DNA of 64,000 nt from NCBI RefSeq assembly GCF_963678635.1, contig NC_087064.1, forward strand, positions 13,799,599-13,863,598, given 5' to 3'. Positions 22,432 through 35,800 of this stretch are shown here, piece after piece. The notes beneath the pieces are model-generated. The model made no database searches, was not told where the DNA came from, and worked only from the letters and a program-made list of their open reading frames with translations. The translations under genes and the position numbers were made by a program. Each line of letters starts with the position of its first letter. Positions within the stretch are counted from its first letter, which is position 1. This stretch comes from Symsagittifera roscoffensis (taxonomy: Eukaryota > Xenacoelomorpha > Acoela > Convolutidae).

Positions 22432-22485
22432 TTTGCTACTGAATTTTGAATTCAGATTGATAGGGCGGGATATCATCAGTTTGTA

Positions 22486-22499
22486 ATCAATTAATTGAT
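22486..22499. promoter_or_regulatory. Palindromic homeodomain-type site upstream of bsx
   Basis: ATCAATTAATTGAT is a perfect 14-bp palindrome centred about 60 bp upstream of the bsx ATG. With flanking bases it contains TAAT-CA-ATTA, a dimeric homeodomain site arrangement. A regulatory role, for example autoregulation, is inference from sequence and position. Confidence 0.4.
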
Positions 22500-24238
22500 A
22501 TCAAAATTAAGATTGTGATCAGCACGCCAATTTAGCCAATGGATTTAAATAGAAGAGGTGTTTAGATTAAAGTTGCTGTTTTGTTTTGATAAACAGGGTT
22601 GAATTGGTTGCCTTTTGGATTGGGTCTGCTCTTCCAGTCAGTTCGCAAATGGGACAATTTGATTGGTCAAATTAGTCGAAGGGACCAGAAGTCTCTTATC
22701 CCTTTCTTCACTATCGCCCAATCAACCTTATCCTAGCAGGTCTCGTGTTAGGCGAAATTAAGCTGTATTTTAATGTGATATCTAAGTATCTATCAAAATA
22801 TTTAATGCTATCAACTGTGCCTGTCTGATTGGAAATAAATCCAGTTCGTATGTCGTTTGACCCAATTTTTGGACGAGAGATTATGTTGGTGTAAGCGTGG
22901 TGTGTTGTTATGTTTTCTCTCAGAGGGGGAAAGAGATAGGAGAAAAAAGAGCTGCGACGGCTGCTGAATGTTGCTTTTGGGCTATTGGGTTGGCGCCAAG
23001 AAGTCTACCATACCAGGTGTGTCGATTAGCAATGCTGCTGCAAATGAGAGCGCTCAGAGCATGTTGTGATAGGGGATTAAAAATTTACGATTTAATAATT
23101 GCACAGTGGTCGCGTGAGCTGATTTAGGCCAAGCCAAGTAAACACAGATTAGGCCTCTTTAAACGATTTAACACTCTCGCTACCCTCTTTCTGTTTCTCT
23201 CTGCCCTCGTTGCTCTATCGGCTGGCAGCGGGGGCACTAAGGGAGGACCGGGATTGGATTGAGGGTAGTGTGAAAATGTCAAGCCATCGCACCGCTGCTC
23301 TCCATTTCAGTTGTCGACAAGTAGTCGCTAACTGGCAAATCAGCTCCAACTGGGCCTCTAATCCTAATCTGGCCAAGTGCGCCAGAACCCAAAGCCACCA
23401 GCCAGTCTGGGTCACAGCCAGAGTGGAAATTGATTCAAATTGTGGACACAAAATACTAATCAAACCAATTACTCTCCCAGCGCCTAACTGGACCAACTGC
23501 AATAACCCAACCAGCTCTCACCCCATTCTCACCCACTCTATGTCAGCCCACTTAGCGAACAGAAGAAGAGATACTAGTCTGGACAGAAGTTAGAGTATCT
23601 GGGATAACTACAGAGACACCTGGTGGGAGTTAGCAAAAACAACACAAACAAACTACTACTGTAGATCCAGTTTGCATTAATTAGGGAATCACTACGGAAT
23701 CTCTGTCAAGACATCCCCTTTGGACCAACAAAAATCTCGACTGGATACCTCTCTGGATCTCAGATCCAACTGGGAGGGGCAGGTCAACCAGAAGGATCCA
23801 AATTAGGCACCAGCTGAGACGTAAAAAGCAATTAGACCATATGTTGCACCCACATATAAGACAACACAACCGCTCGTGAAGTGACACCAGAGTATATAAT
23901 AATTAATTAATCCGCTTTGCAGAATTGATCCTGTTGTCAAATCCGTGCTTAACTCTTACTAACGATATCGAATTCTTAATGAGATCATGAGAAAGTGATT
24001 AATTATCCATGTTAACATAACAGCAATGGCTTCAATTAACCCGATATCCTCACCCATCGCGGAAGGATGTTTAGTTGAGTTCAACTTTGATTTTTTATTC
24101 AGTTTTTGAAGGCAGTTGCGTTTATATGGCGCAGAGTTAGTGTTCTGCACAATTTCAGCCATGGTTTGATTCTTACTCTTCAAGAGCGAAGCAAAGTTTC
24201 GGTGCGTAGGCTAGATTCATCATTGACGCGATGTGATA

Positions 24239-24330
24239 AGCTTGCGATTAGCAAGCGTTATTAAATCTGAATATTGACTTTTTTGAGGTTAACAACTTGT
24301 TCAACGAAGTCACTTGAATGATTTGATAGC
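24239..24330 (+). repeat. Dispersed repeat, copy 1 (partner 47606-47700)
   Basis: Shares GCGATTAGCAAGCGTTAT, then AACTTGTTYAACRAARTCAC with the sequence at 47606-47700. About 90 bp, same orientation, class unknown. Confidence 0.65.
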
Positions 24331-24365
24331 TTAACTTATAAATAATCCAAATTTATTTTTTTGGC

Positions 24366-24450
24366 TACTCCGGCGCACGTTGTCTAGAGGTAACGAATAC
24401 GCCTGGGACGGTACAAGTTGTAGGTTTGAATCCGTCCAGGGCCAGTTTTT
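24366..24450 (+). repeat. tRNA-like SINE head
   Basis: An A-box-like TTGTCTAGAGGTA is followed about 35 bp later by the B-box-like GGTTTGAATCC, then a T-rich tract. The spacing suits an internal RNA polymerase III promoter, but no cloverleaf acceptor stem pairs, so it is a tRNA-derived SINE rather than a tRNA gene. A related block lies at 41290-41350. Confidence 0.5.
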
Positions 24451-24961
24451 TTCTAACAAAAGTTTTCCGTTTCAAAAAGTTAATCGATTTCTTGTTTATC
24501 TGATTGTTATGTCGGCTTTTTTGCAACATCACGGAATTTTCTTGTGCTGTAAATAGATTGCATTGTATTTGCAAGTGTTTTTGATTTACTCCTTAAATTT
24601 TTAATTTTACCCAGGACCTTGTATATTGAATGGTTTTGTTTCTGTTTTATCGGCTTAATGAACTATGTTTTGTCATTTGAATGGAATGGAAACATAATTC
24701 TTACGCCCCTCCCCTCCGGAAACAACCGAATAAAAATTTTAGAATTTTGGAGCTCAAAATTTTTCATGACAACAGTTCTGTTTTTGGGAAACTTAGCCAA
24801 CTTTTGTCGGCTTATTTGCTTATATCTTTATTTAACGCCGGAAATTGTGTTTTTTTAGGCGTTTTCATCATAGTGAACATCATTATACACAAAGTTTTTG
24901 TAGTTGTTTTTTTTATCAAGAAAAGCCTTTTTTGCCTGTTTTGTTCAAATTAAATTAGCCT

Positions 24962-25101
24962 GCGGCTGGGAACTTTTTTTTGTCGAAATAAGGTTTTATA
25001 GTGTTCTGTTAGCGCCCGGAAAACCAATTTGGTCAACCTAAATAAAAGATCATTTAACTTTTTGAAAATCTGTCCTGGAGAAAATCCTAGATCCGCCCCT
25101 G
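24962..25101 (-). mobile_element. hAT-like non-autonomous element, truncated copy
   Basis: On the minus strand it begins CAGGGGCGGATCTAGGATTT at 25101 and continues through a GGTTGACCAAATTGG block that matches the interior of the complete copy at 29264-29605. The other end is missing. Confidence 0.7.
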
Positions 25102-28100
25102 ACACCGTGTGACAATTTTTAGCCATATTACTTGAATATGAACTCGAAAATCTCCTTATGTTTGGTTGAAGTATCTTTGTTTTTTTTTGTCTTAAAATAA
25201 TTAATCTGGAGTTTGGAATCATTGACTGAAAAGGTAGCTCATTACTTATTCCGTCCATCTTTAATCTGACAAAGAGCAGCTCATTTCAATTCCAAAGTTG
25301 TAACTTTTTCTCTATTGGCTCTAATGAGGCATAGTTGCTACGTCTTCTCAATGAATCTCTTCTGCAGTTAACAGTTGATTTAATTTGTTTTGCCCTCCAA
25401 ATTAGACATACAATTGATTTATTGAAAGTTATACTGACATTGTGATTCATTGTTCATTCAATCGAAAGATCTTATCTGCCTAAAAATAACCTAGGAGCGA
25501 ATGACGTTGAAGTCTAAAAGTGAGAAGTAATAAGAAATGGAGTTATGCCAATTGGGATTTATAGGGTGTTTGTAGAATTTATTCGATCCCTGATTATTGA
25601 GAGAGGGGTTAAATATTCTGGGTTGCTGTTTTGGTTGTCTGGCGTGTTGACTTGTCTTGCTAACTTCCCCCGGAGACCTTAATTGCAATTTGGGAATAAA
25701 ATTATCAACTCAACTTCTGCTTTGTTTGTTTAGATTTACTACTTAATTCTCTGCCTTTGAGCTCGAATATTAAACCAATCACTCTCTAAACCACTTTTCA
25801 CCCTAGCTCGTTACAACCAACCCCATCCCTAACATCTCTGTCTTGCTTCAATGTGCTATAATACTACTAACACTCCCTCCCCCCCACCTATCCTTTCTAC
25901 CCTTCAGTTGAATGCGGGTATTTGGCGGCGACGCTGTTGGTAACTAAGTGTGTAACTATTTAAATAACTCGCCTAATTCCCCACTAATGGCCCGAGCAGC
26001 AGTTAATCAGTAACAATAACCTGTGCAGGCTGTGATGTGTGATTTAAGAGGCCGCCCCAAAACACTTCCAGTCTCGAGACGCCTCCGCGCTCCACTTTCA
26101 TCTGCATTCAGAGTGAATTAGCAGATCTAACTGGATTATTAAAATGTGTTAACACTTCGATCAAGAGATAACACATAACAATCAGGCTAACTAAACTAAG
26201 CTTTAAGGCCAGGTACAAACGAAACTCTGCCAGTTTGAACTGAAGTGAAGATTGAACCAACCACTAGTTCTTTATTAATATGTGCCTGCGCGCAACTTAA
26301 GAGATTTGTAGAAGATATTGGCCTTAAAATTGAATATTATGCCAAAGTTTTCGGTTTAATCGATAATCGAAAAAATGCAATAATTTAGTCGGTAATTGGT
26401 AAAAGGTGTGTTGAGTTAACTCAGTTATTAAGCTTGTCGGGTCTTCCCATTCTGCTGAAAAATTCAAAACAAAAGCCTATGTTTGAGAAAGTGATTTGCA
26501 TTAGAAAAAAAGTCATGTCAATTTGTTGATATCTGGGCATAGCAAAATTTTTTTTTGAAAATTTTGAGAAAAAGACAATTTGGTTTTGGTCAAACTTTTA
26601 GGAGCGTTTTTTCTGAGGTACGAGGTTTAAATTCAAAATGATTTTAAAATTATTGGTTTTCAACGGTAAAAATTGTTGCCTAAGTGTAAATTAGTTTTAA
26701 ATTTCTAAATCGTTGAGCACCGATGAACGTAGTTCAGACTCTTATATAGGTCGGATGATTTTTTTCAGGAAAACTCTTGTTTCGTCTCAAATTTTTTTTG
26801 AGGTTTGACTTTTGATTTCTTTTTAATACATTTCCTTTGTTGAAAGAAAGGCAAACTCCACGAACGAACAGCAAACGTGTAAAGGTCACAAAAAAGTGAT
26901 CGACTTTTAACTTCAAATATGAAATTTAATTATCAGATTTCCCAGCGAAACAATTTTTTTACCTATTGATGCAGCTTTCTCAAACATATTTTTTTTCCAG
27001 GAAACTCCTAAAAAACTTCTAAAAGCAAGTCAGTATTTTCTGCTTTTACTGCGTGTATTGACTCTTTTCCAACTGTTTCTTAGGTTGTTTACTGAAAAGA
27101 TACGACGCGAAATCTGGTACCTCAAATATTCATCAGTATAGTTCAAATGATACGTAATATTATAGCCTTATAGTCCTTATTTGAACGATATTGAACAAAT
27201 ATCAAAAAAAAAAATTCGAGAAAAACTGGTATATTTCTTGCTTACAAGTCTTATTTTTAGCGAGTCTAGCGAGCGAGTAAGTTTTGTAATAGGGAAGATT
27301 TATTTAAGCCATGAACTCGTCTCTTTCACTCCATGAAAACTTGTTTTTGAAGCTTCATTTAGTATTTCCTTGGCAATAAAATGTTTTTGAAAAGTTCAAA
27401 AATTAGAATTTTTACTCTTTCATTTTTCGAGACAACTGTAGTGGATTACGCCGAATTCACTAGCGTTCTAAGCTTTCATCCTGCTCTTTTCATCAAACCA
27501 TGCGTAAAAAACTACACGAATTTGAAAATAAAAATTGTTCTTTTTTCAGTTTTTTTAAATAATTGTGGTCGGAATTTTGTGCTATACTCGCACAGCAACC
27601 TGCCACTTGTTTTTATTCTGTTACTTTTTCAGTTTAATTGTTATTTAGAATTAAAAGGTTTCGGCTAATCTTACATGATTTTTTTGCCTCATATTGCTTT
27701 GTTTGAAGGGCGATGGCAAATTTTAATTTGATTTTGTGTGCTCCGTAGGTGAAATTTGTAAAACAATACGAGTTGTGAAATGTTCTGCAACAAAATGTTT
27801 GACAGTTTTTTTTTACTGTTTCTGATTTATAAATTTTATTTCAAAGCTTATTTACTGCTGATATTTCTTTTTTCGACAAGTTTTTCCTCAAAATTAACTT
27901 CTCGTTGTCTCGTTGATTTTTGGCTAGCTTCCATAAATTTTATGATATACTGCAACTGATAAAGAAAGAAGCTTTATATGAGGGTTTTTTCAAATTATAT
28001 AAACTATTGAAGTGCGCTCGGCCGTGATTTGGATTCCAAAAAAATCAAAAAGTTATTTCGTTGTCAATAAAAATTTGTCTGAATCTTTTTTTTTAGTTTT

Positions 28101-28589
28101 AATTTCTTATTTTCAGCAATGGGTTCGGAATTTTTTGGGTTTTCAGTAAATCACATTTCCGTTTTATTTTCAAATGGACTTTTCAATGTATATTTAGGGC
28201 GATATTATTTTATTTGAAGTCATGTTCAATTCATTATTATGATTCAAGAAGATGGCATTGAAAATGGGAAGGAATTGTATTCTGGTTTTCAGTTTTTTTC
28301 CACGTAGAATTAGCTACCTGAAATAATCATCGACAGGATTGAGTGATATATCATGTTAAAGCCCTCTCAGTCGTGATCCGAGCGGCATTTAAAAAATTCA
28401 AAAAAAGTTTTCACTGTTTCGAGAAAAACCGGTTTGAAATTTTTGATTTTTGGTCTAATTTCGAGCTAAATAGTAAGGTCTAATTTCAAACGTATGAGCC
28501 GTGTAGGCTTACAATAGCTTATTTTAGCTGTTAAAGCCGTGAAAACTTGGGAGTTTTGAGAATCCGCTTAATCAATTTTTTCATTTTTC

Positions 28590-28805
28590 TCCAAAAACTG
28601 TTTTCCAATTGACCTATTTTACCCTGACTCTCAAATATGCCTAAGATCTATCTTTTCGCTCATCAACGTAAAGATCTATCTTTTCATCACAACCTGTGGA
28701 AAAAAAACGAAACCAATTTGGAAAAAAAAAACAAACATTTTTGTATTTTTTAAGACTGTGGTCGGAACATTCTGTGCTACTTGCACTGAAACCGGCTATC
28801 CGTGT
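28590..28805 (+). repeat. Dispersed repeat, copy 1 (partner 50195-50388)
   Basis: Ordered blocks are shared with 50195-50388: GTTTTCCAATTGACC, AAATATGCCTAAG, AAGACTGTGGTCGGAACAT, GTGCTACTTGCAC and CGGCTATCCGTGTT. A third partial match to the GTGGTCGGAA block is near 27568. Confidence 0.75.
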
Positions 28806-29263
28806 TTCTTTTGCTTGTAGTTGCCAGGCATAGAGTGTTATTCGTAACTGACTGTCTTTGGGGGTTTATATAAAAATCTGGAGCAGCCTAACTTTTAACA
28901 TGGTCGTGGTTTTGAATCCCGCTTCGGTTACAGTTCATCTGCATCCTCAAGGTGGGAGACCGGCTACGGCGAAGTAGATGACATCTCCTCCCCTCCCCCC
29001 TAAGAAAGACCCTCGGTAGAACGGTGGAATTAGGTCCGCGGGCTAAAAAAGGCCTGTCCGAATTTTCTTACTTGCGACAGTACTTTTTCGGAAGTGATAT
29101 CTTTGATCTAAATACACTTCAGCTTTTGTATCTTATTTCTCAATTTCATGGATATAAAAATCACTTAACTTTTAAGGGAGATTTTCACAAAAAAAATAAA
29201 TACTTACCCTAGATACAAAAATTAATTTTTTCTTGAAGGTTTTGTTCTTTAAGCTCTGGCTAG

Positions 29264-29605
29264 CAGGGGCGGATCTAGGATTTTCTCGAGGGGGGGGGGG
29301 GGGCGGATTTTCAAAAAATTGTCCAAAATTCTGACGACCTTTTTTTTTTAGGTCGACCAAATTGATTTTTCGAGCTCTCCCAAAGCACTGTTTTGCCCCT
29401 ACTTTGGCAAAATTTTCTGCGCCGCAGGCAAATTTTTGAAAAAACAGTCAAAAAAGCCGTTTTTGGGCAATTTTTGAAAAATTTTAGGGTCGGTCGGCCA
29501 AAAATGGATTTCTGAAAAAGTATCAAAGGGGGGACCTTTGGGTCGGCAGGGGGTCGAATCCCTGAGGGAAGGGCGTCCGCCCCCCCCCCCCTAAATCCGC
29601 CCCTG
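29264..29605 (+). mobile_element. hAT-like non-autonomous element with 8-bp TSD
   Basis: Ends are CAGGGGCGGAT... and ...ATCCGCCCCTG, which are inverted. Flanks CTGGCTAG (29256-29263) and GTGGCTAG (29606-29613) match at 7 of 8 positions, as expected for a hAT target duplication. A poly-G run follows the left end and a poly-C run precedes the right end, extending the inverted repeat. There is no transposase frame. Related pieces lie at 24962-25101 and 47380-47476. Confidence 0.8.
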
Positions 29606-29850
29606 GTGGCTAGGGCATTATGGGTTAATCGTCACATTAGATGGGCTGAGGTCGGATGGCGAGGGATGAAATTAATGAGTATTCCAAATGTTTTGTCAAC
29701 CTAATATATCGTAATTTTTCATGTTGGTATTTATATTCAGCAGCATATCTCAACTTGGTCTTGGCTCATTGCGAATATCTGCAAATTGTTTCAATGCTTT
29801 TATGTTGAAAAATGAATTTGGTGGAGTTAAAGTGTTTTTCAGTGATTAGA

Positions 29851-32800
29851 ATGGCCTATGATCCGTACGGACTGTACCGTGCGGCGCCACATCCTGCATC
29901 AGTGTATTCTAGTGCATCCTATGCAGCAGCTGCTTACTCACACTATGGTGGCAGCTACCCCACCCATGCACACTCAAACCCATACGCTCAAGGTTGGCTG
30001 CAAACAATACAAAAGGTCATTTTGAACGTATCATAGTTCGTTTTTTTTTCAAATTTCAATGATGAAATCTTCAATAAAGCATAGCGAACCCGATTTTTAC
30101 TCATATTAGTCAATTTTTTAAAAACCTAGTCGAGTTTATTTCTGATTTTCTAAGTGATCTGTGGGAAAAGTAGACAAAAAAGATATAATACTACTAATTA
30201 CACTTGCGGGAGTAAATCTGTAAGAAATTGACCTTGCTCCGTTATAAAACGGCGATTGATTTCGGAGCTGTCTCTTTAGTTTTCGGAGATGAAGGTTTAG
30301 TAAAATAATTAGCAAAAAATTTAATCGTTTGTACAAATGCCTATTATCTTTATTTTTTGTTCTGACTATTGAAAATGGGGAAGAACTTTGGATTCGGGTG
30401 TGTTTTAGTTTTTTGTTTTCCACGCAAAATCAGGTGCCACAAATAATTATCCGAATTGGTCGAGTGATTGAGAGTAATGAACGTAGTGAAGACTCTAATA
30501 TAGGTCTTGCAGTTTTTTTTTGTTTTTTTTTAAATGAAAAGTCCTTAAAATGAAACTACAGATATGTGCATTCATACATATTAAGGTATTTGAATATACT
30601 TCTGTATATGTACACTCTTTGAGTTCAACTGAAATTCATCTGCTGAAAGTGACGTAAATAGCACTCTCCAAAAACAAATGTGTGAATGGCGCAAATAAAA
30701 CATGAACGATTTTTTAGTTTCGAAAGTCGAATTTAATTCTTAGATTTCCAGCGAAATAAAAACTTTACCTATTGATCCAGTTTTCTCTAGTTGAGTTCAT
30801 CTTATCACAAAAGCGCCAATCATAAATTGCCAATCTTAAAGGGCATCTATTTTTTCTTTGAAATTCAAAAATTGAGATTTTTTCAACTAAGCCAGTTTTT
30901 TTAGTGCTTACTTGCGTTCATTTCTTTTTTCCAATCTTCTATTGGCTATGTTGGTAATTTTAGCAACTCGATTTGTCAAATTATCTTTCTTCTCATTTTT
31001 GTATTTTTTGATTGGGTTAATAAGTTTCGGCTGAAATTATATCGACCTAGTGGCTTCTTATTGCGTCGTTCGGGGATCGTTTGTGTGCGTGCGTGCGCTC
31101 AAGGGGAGAAGGGACATAAAGTTTTTGTTATTTATTCAGATTTTTTTTGATTTTTTTCGGTATGAAAATCGTTTTTTTTACCACATGCTAATTATAAATT
31201 CAATTTCAATCAACCATCCGGCGCATCTGGCGTAAAGGTGACTCAACAGCTCGAGACTGCTTTTTTATTGAAAATTTTTTATTGAAAAAAAAAAAAAAAT
31301 TTTGATTTTTTTTTCAAGTTTTTCCGTATGATATTTATCAACTTTGTATCGCAAGTGGTGCGAAGCTCAGCTTCGCCTCTGTGTAAAATGAAGTCCTCTG
31401 TATGTTAAATTTTTTTATCTGTCTTGTTTTGTTCGATCTTGTAAATTCAAAGCGGGGCGTTTTTTTTTCGACGGGTTATTAAAAAATCTCCAAACAGAAG
31501 TTTCCAATGCTTCATCAGATTATTGCATCGCTTTTAAAAATTGCTTTTCGCTATCGCCACTTTTTTGAAAATTGTTTTTTCACTTATCTAATTGCACCGC
31601 TGATTCTTTTAATACTTTTCGTCTGTTTTTTTTTATAAAAGGATTTTCATAATTGGAAAAAACTCTGAACATGCATTGTTCCGACTTTGGAAGAACGCAA
31701 CAGAATTTATATGCATGAGATTTTTTTAAGACCAGAAAATTTACGTGCGATAATCTTTGATAAAATTCTGGGGGTTTTAAAATTCAAATCGCTTTAGAAA
31801 ATTCGCTTTCGCTTAAACTCCGTGATCGGTCGCTTTTTTACCGCTTTAGCTTTAAGCGGGACGATGTTCTCTGCTTCATCATCCTTTGCCATTTCCTCGC
31901 TGGTCTTCCAAAAGATTAAGCAATATAGCCACGCCCAAAATATCGGTGCAATCACATTGAACTTCTTTCTTGTATAGTGTTCTTTGGAAATTGTTACTTC
32001 TTAAAAAATGCGGTTCTTCGTTTTTTTTTTCATTTCCTATATTTAACTTATAATTTGCGGCATCGCTAGTGGTGCGAAGCTGTGCTTCGCCTCTCTGTTA
32101 ATTGGTTATTTTAAACGCGTAGTTTTGAGTATTGTAATTGATTCTCTCTAACTTTCTTCAGCCGGGGCTTACAGTGGAGCATACGGACAACCGACTGCAG
32201 TAGTGCCCCCTATGACACCCGGGATTCCCTTAGGGTCCACGGGCGGAAGAACAGCTGCTGAATCAGCTGCGAGTAAAGCCTACGAAGCGAACAAGCTATT
32301 GTCAAAAGACACCAGCGCCACATCCAAATTTACAGGTATATATTTTCGAATGTTCAGAAGAAACGTATGGAATAGTCGTTTCATCAACCCATGAAAAATG
32401 AAAAGCGAGACAGTGGATGGAGCCACTCAGCTCATTTTTAAATAAAGCTACTAATAAGATAGGGTAAAGTAATTTTAATTTATTTGTGCCTGTACGTTAT
32501 TTGGCGAACAAAGTTTTAAAGTAAGGTAGGGTTGTTCGTTTTATCATTTCTGCATAAATGTGTCTGTGCTTGGTGCATGGTATGCTACTTGAGCAGCAAC
32601 CAGCTGCTCTTGTTGCTCCTGCCGATTACTGATAGAGGGGAGGAATTGGTTTTCTGTTTTTGTTTCTGTGCATTGGATTTTTTTCTTTTTAATTTCCTTT
32701 TTTCACTTTTTGATCTTTTTAGAGCTATTTTGCCGTTTTTTCGCTTGTTTCCAAAGCTGCAGCTTCGCTTCTGTGTAATAGTTTGTGTGCTATCCGCTTT

Positions 32801-35800
32801 GATTATTTTGAGTCTCATGATGATCATTCATTGAAAAAACCACAAAAAAATGATGGTTTGTACGAGAATTATGGTACCACATGTCAGATATGGACGAGTG
32901 ATATATCTACAAGCCTCCTCAGATCTGGTAAAAATGCAGTAAAAGCCCGAAATTTTTTTGAATGTTCAGAATGTACATTCGAAATATTCTTTTCATTAGA
33001 CAAGCAAAGCTTGTGTGATAGCATGAACTCTTTTTTTTCCAACCTAAGTCGCAAATATTAGTATTCATTTTGAAAGTATTCTTTTATTGCATTATGTACA
33101 TAAGATCAATAAACAGCTCTTAAGTACAGCCAATGCTAAGGAAATTAACTCAGACTATCATATTACAAATAGCACTTTGGCTTCAAGGTATCATGGATCT
33201 GTAGCGCAGAGGTAGGGAAGGAGACCCGCAACAAAATAAGAGAGTTCGAACCTTGTTTATAATGAACTTTTTCGTAAATTGGTTAAAAGGCGTCCGCTCT
33301 ATAAATTGATGCATGTTAGTTGGTAAATTTGTTGTTTCAATTGACTGGTACTGCTAATGCGTCATAATTGGCTTGCGTCACTTAGCATTTATGTAGACTC
33401 ATAATTGGAGTGCATCATTTTAGAAATTATTTGGACTCAAAGTTTTACTCATTCAGTTTTTCTCAGTAGCGTTATTGGTCATATTTTTGCTTTTGTAAGT
33501 GAAGTACAACTTCGCCTCTGTGTCATATTTTTAAGAATGAATTTTCTCGGTGTTCTTTTTTTTATTCAGTTAATTTTCGGCAATCGATAAAATAGTTTTT
33601 ATCAAAAAATATTTTTGCACCCTATTGAAGAATTTGACTCCTTGAAATCAAATGTAAAATGATGCAGACCATTTTCTGCAAAGTCTTGCAAGTTTGAAAA
33701 TACCCAATTTGACCATGCTATGGACTAATTTAAGCGGGTTTTTTAAGATTTTTTTCATAATGCTGAAGGAGCGACGCGAATTATTTAGGCGTGGTGAAAT
33801 ATATCGCACAACAAAACCGTTCCAAATTGAAATGGGGCTAGCTGATTGGTCGTAATAATTTCGTACGACTTAATTTTTTACACTATTGATCTTTGATATT
33901 GTCCGAAGTGTAGAATTTTCAATCTTTTCTTTTCCCAAAAGGGGCAGTCAAATTTTAAGGGATTTGCCCTGATATCAGAGCAGTCTTGTTTTAATTGTTT
34001 TACTTTCTTTGTGCCAATTTTTTTTTGCGAAAAGTTTAAATGTCAGGTAAGGTTGTTCATTTTATATATTTTTTCATAAATGTGCCTGTGCTTGCTGCAT
34101 TCTATTTTACTTGAGCAGCAACCTGCTACTCTTGGTTTTCCTACCGATCGCCGATAGTGCGGAGATATTTATTTTCTGTTCTAGTTTGTATCACGCTCAG
34201 CCTAATTGTTGTGAGTAACTTATTAATTAGTTTCTTATAGTTGGAATGGAAAAAACTGTTTTAAAAACAAACATGTTGAGCCTTCTTCTGTTCAATTCGC
34301 AGACCTAACTTCTATTGTCAAACCTGACAAGAAAAACGATATGAGGTCAGCCCATGTCCCACGATTGAGATCCAAGACTTGAAAAATGAAAAAATCATGG
34401 ATACCATTGCTAAATTCCTCGAAAAAAAAACATCATTCGGCGAATAGCTGAATGAAGTCTATAGGAAAACAATTGAAGAAGAAACAATTCAGAGTAAATT
34501 CACAAATTTTGTCTGAAATTAAGCATGAGCATGCATATCAAGATGAGCAAGATTTGAAAACTCATTTAGACGGCGGGCGAACTCCTTGAATCATATTACA
34601 GAAGAAATAAGTTTAAACTTATTGGTGTAGAGGGAAAAGGCTGCGAAGATGTCCAAAAAAGGGTAATTTGGTTAATAAAGCAACTCAGACCAATGATGAT
34701 ATCCTGAAGAGGATTTTTTCGTTAGAGGTCTCGCATTGGTCTAAACTCTGTTTTAGTAAAGTTTTCAAGTTGCATTGTACAAATCCGTATACAGAGTTGT
34801 GAGAAAAAACGGCAACAGAATTTGTAAACTATCTGCATATATTAACGTAAGATCTGAGCAAACCCGCTTAAAATCTGTGCTAGTTGAGAGTGACATTTAC
34901 TAATCAGAAAGACCAAGGATCCAGCCCGTCTGCCGGTAATGGCCGAAGTAGCACTTCAAGGTCGCTTAGAGTTGAATTGTTTCAACATGGTTTTCATATA
35001 TCCCGAAAATGAGAAGCTACATAATTTTAATTCGCACAACTCCAATTTTTCAAAGTAAAAATTAAAGACATCGAACAACTGAAGTTATTTGATTGCTTCT
35101 AAAGGTTAGATTTTTACCGAAACTTCTGAATAAAAAATGACTATGGCGCACAATTATGTTTGATAGACGGCTATAACGAGTTTAATTATGTATCCCGCGA
35201 TGTTTTTCTGCTCCAATTACGAGGCATTTGTGCATTTAAAAAAAACTCAGTCAAATTGGACAATTTTTTGGAGTATGGAGTAAACGAAAATTATTTCAAC
35301 CATACAGTAACATATGACAAACCACGAATCAATAAGATCGAGTTAATCAATAACTTGGATAATTTGATCGAAAGCGTATGCACTGAAGCGCTCTCTCATT
35401 CCATATGGAGATTTCAACCTTGATGTTTCTAAACAAAGTTTATTCTCTGGAAAAGACATGTACTCGAATTGAATAGTTTTGAAGTCGTTGTAAGTAACCT
35501 ACACGTGTTTACACTAAAAGAGCGCAGCGTCATATTACGATAACTACTTTTTTTCTACTCAGGTCACAATTAAAAGTGCTTGTTTACTCATTTTTGGTGG
35601 CTTTTTTGCAGCAATAGAACTTTTTCTGGCTCATTTATGCTGCGTGACATTATATATTGGTATTTGGTTCTTGGGTGGCTACTGTTTGAAGGTTTTCAAG
35701 CACCAATGGGTCAGCGGTTCGATTCCGGCTCATATTGGATTGGATTTGTATTAGTTTTCAATTCAGTTTCATATTTTCATTTTTTCATCCTTTTAGAGCT

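Larger units (their letters stand above)
22432..29850. other. 7.4-kb upstream region between divergent genes
   Basis: This lies between the divergently oriented bsx and unknown-protein genes. The bsx-proximal part (about 22440-23900) is less T-rich and has no repeat I recognise, so it is the most likely place for promoter or enhancer sequence. Another apparently non-repetitive block is 25740-26300. Frames here, such as 23210-23593 (+), have no recognisable homology and are not called as genes. From 24.2 kb on there are repeat copies: a SINE-like unit, hAT-like pieces and AT-rich filler. Confidence 0.6.

Noticed and set aside
23210-23593. 127-codon plus-strand frame upstream of bsx
   Set aside because: No recognisable domain, an opposing 95-codon frame overlaps it, and no splice or polyA context supports a gene.
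24366-24450. Functional tRNA gene
   Set aside because: A- and B-box-like sequences are present but I could not pair acceptor or anticodon stems; fits a SINE head better.
31346-31384. Helitron 3' end (hairpin near terminus)
   Set aside because: Helitrons end in CTRR a few bases after the hairpin; here the hairpin runs directly into CTCTGTGT, and no A|T insertion context is evident.
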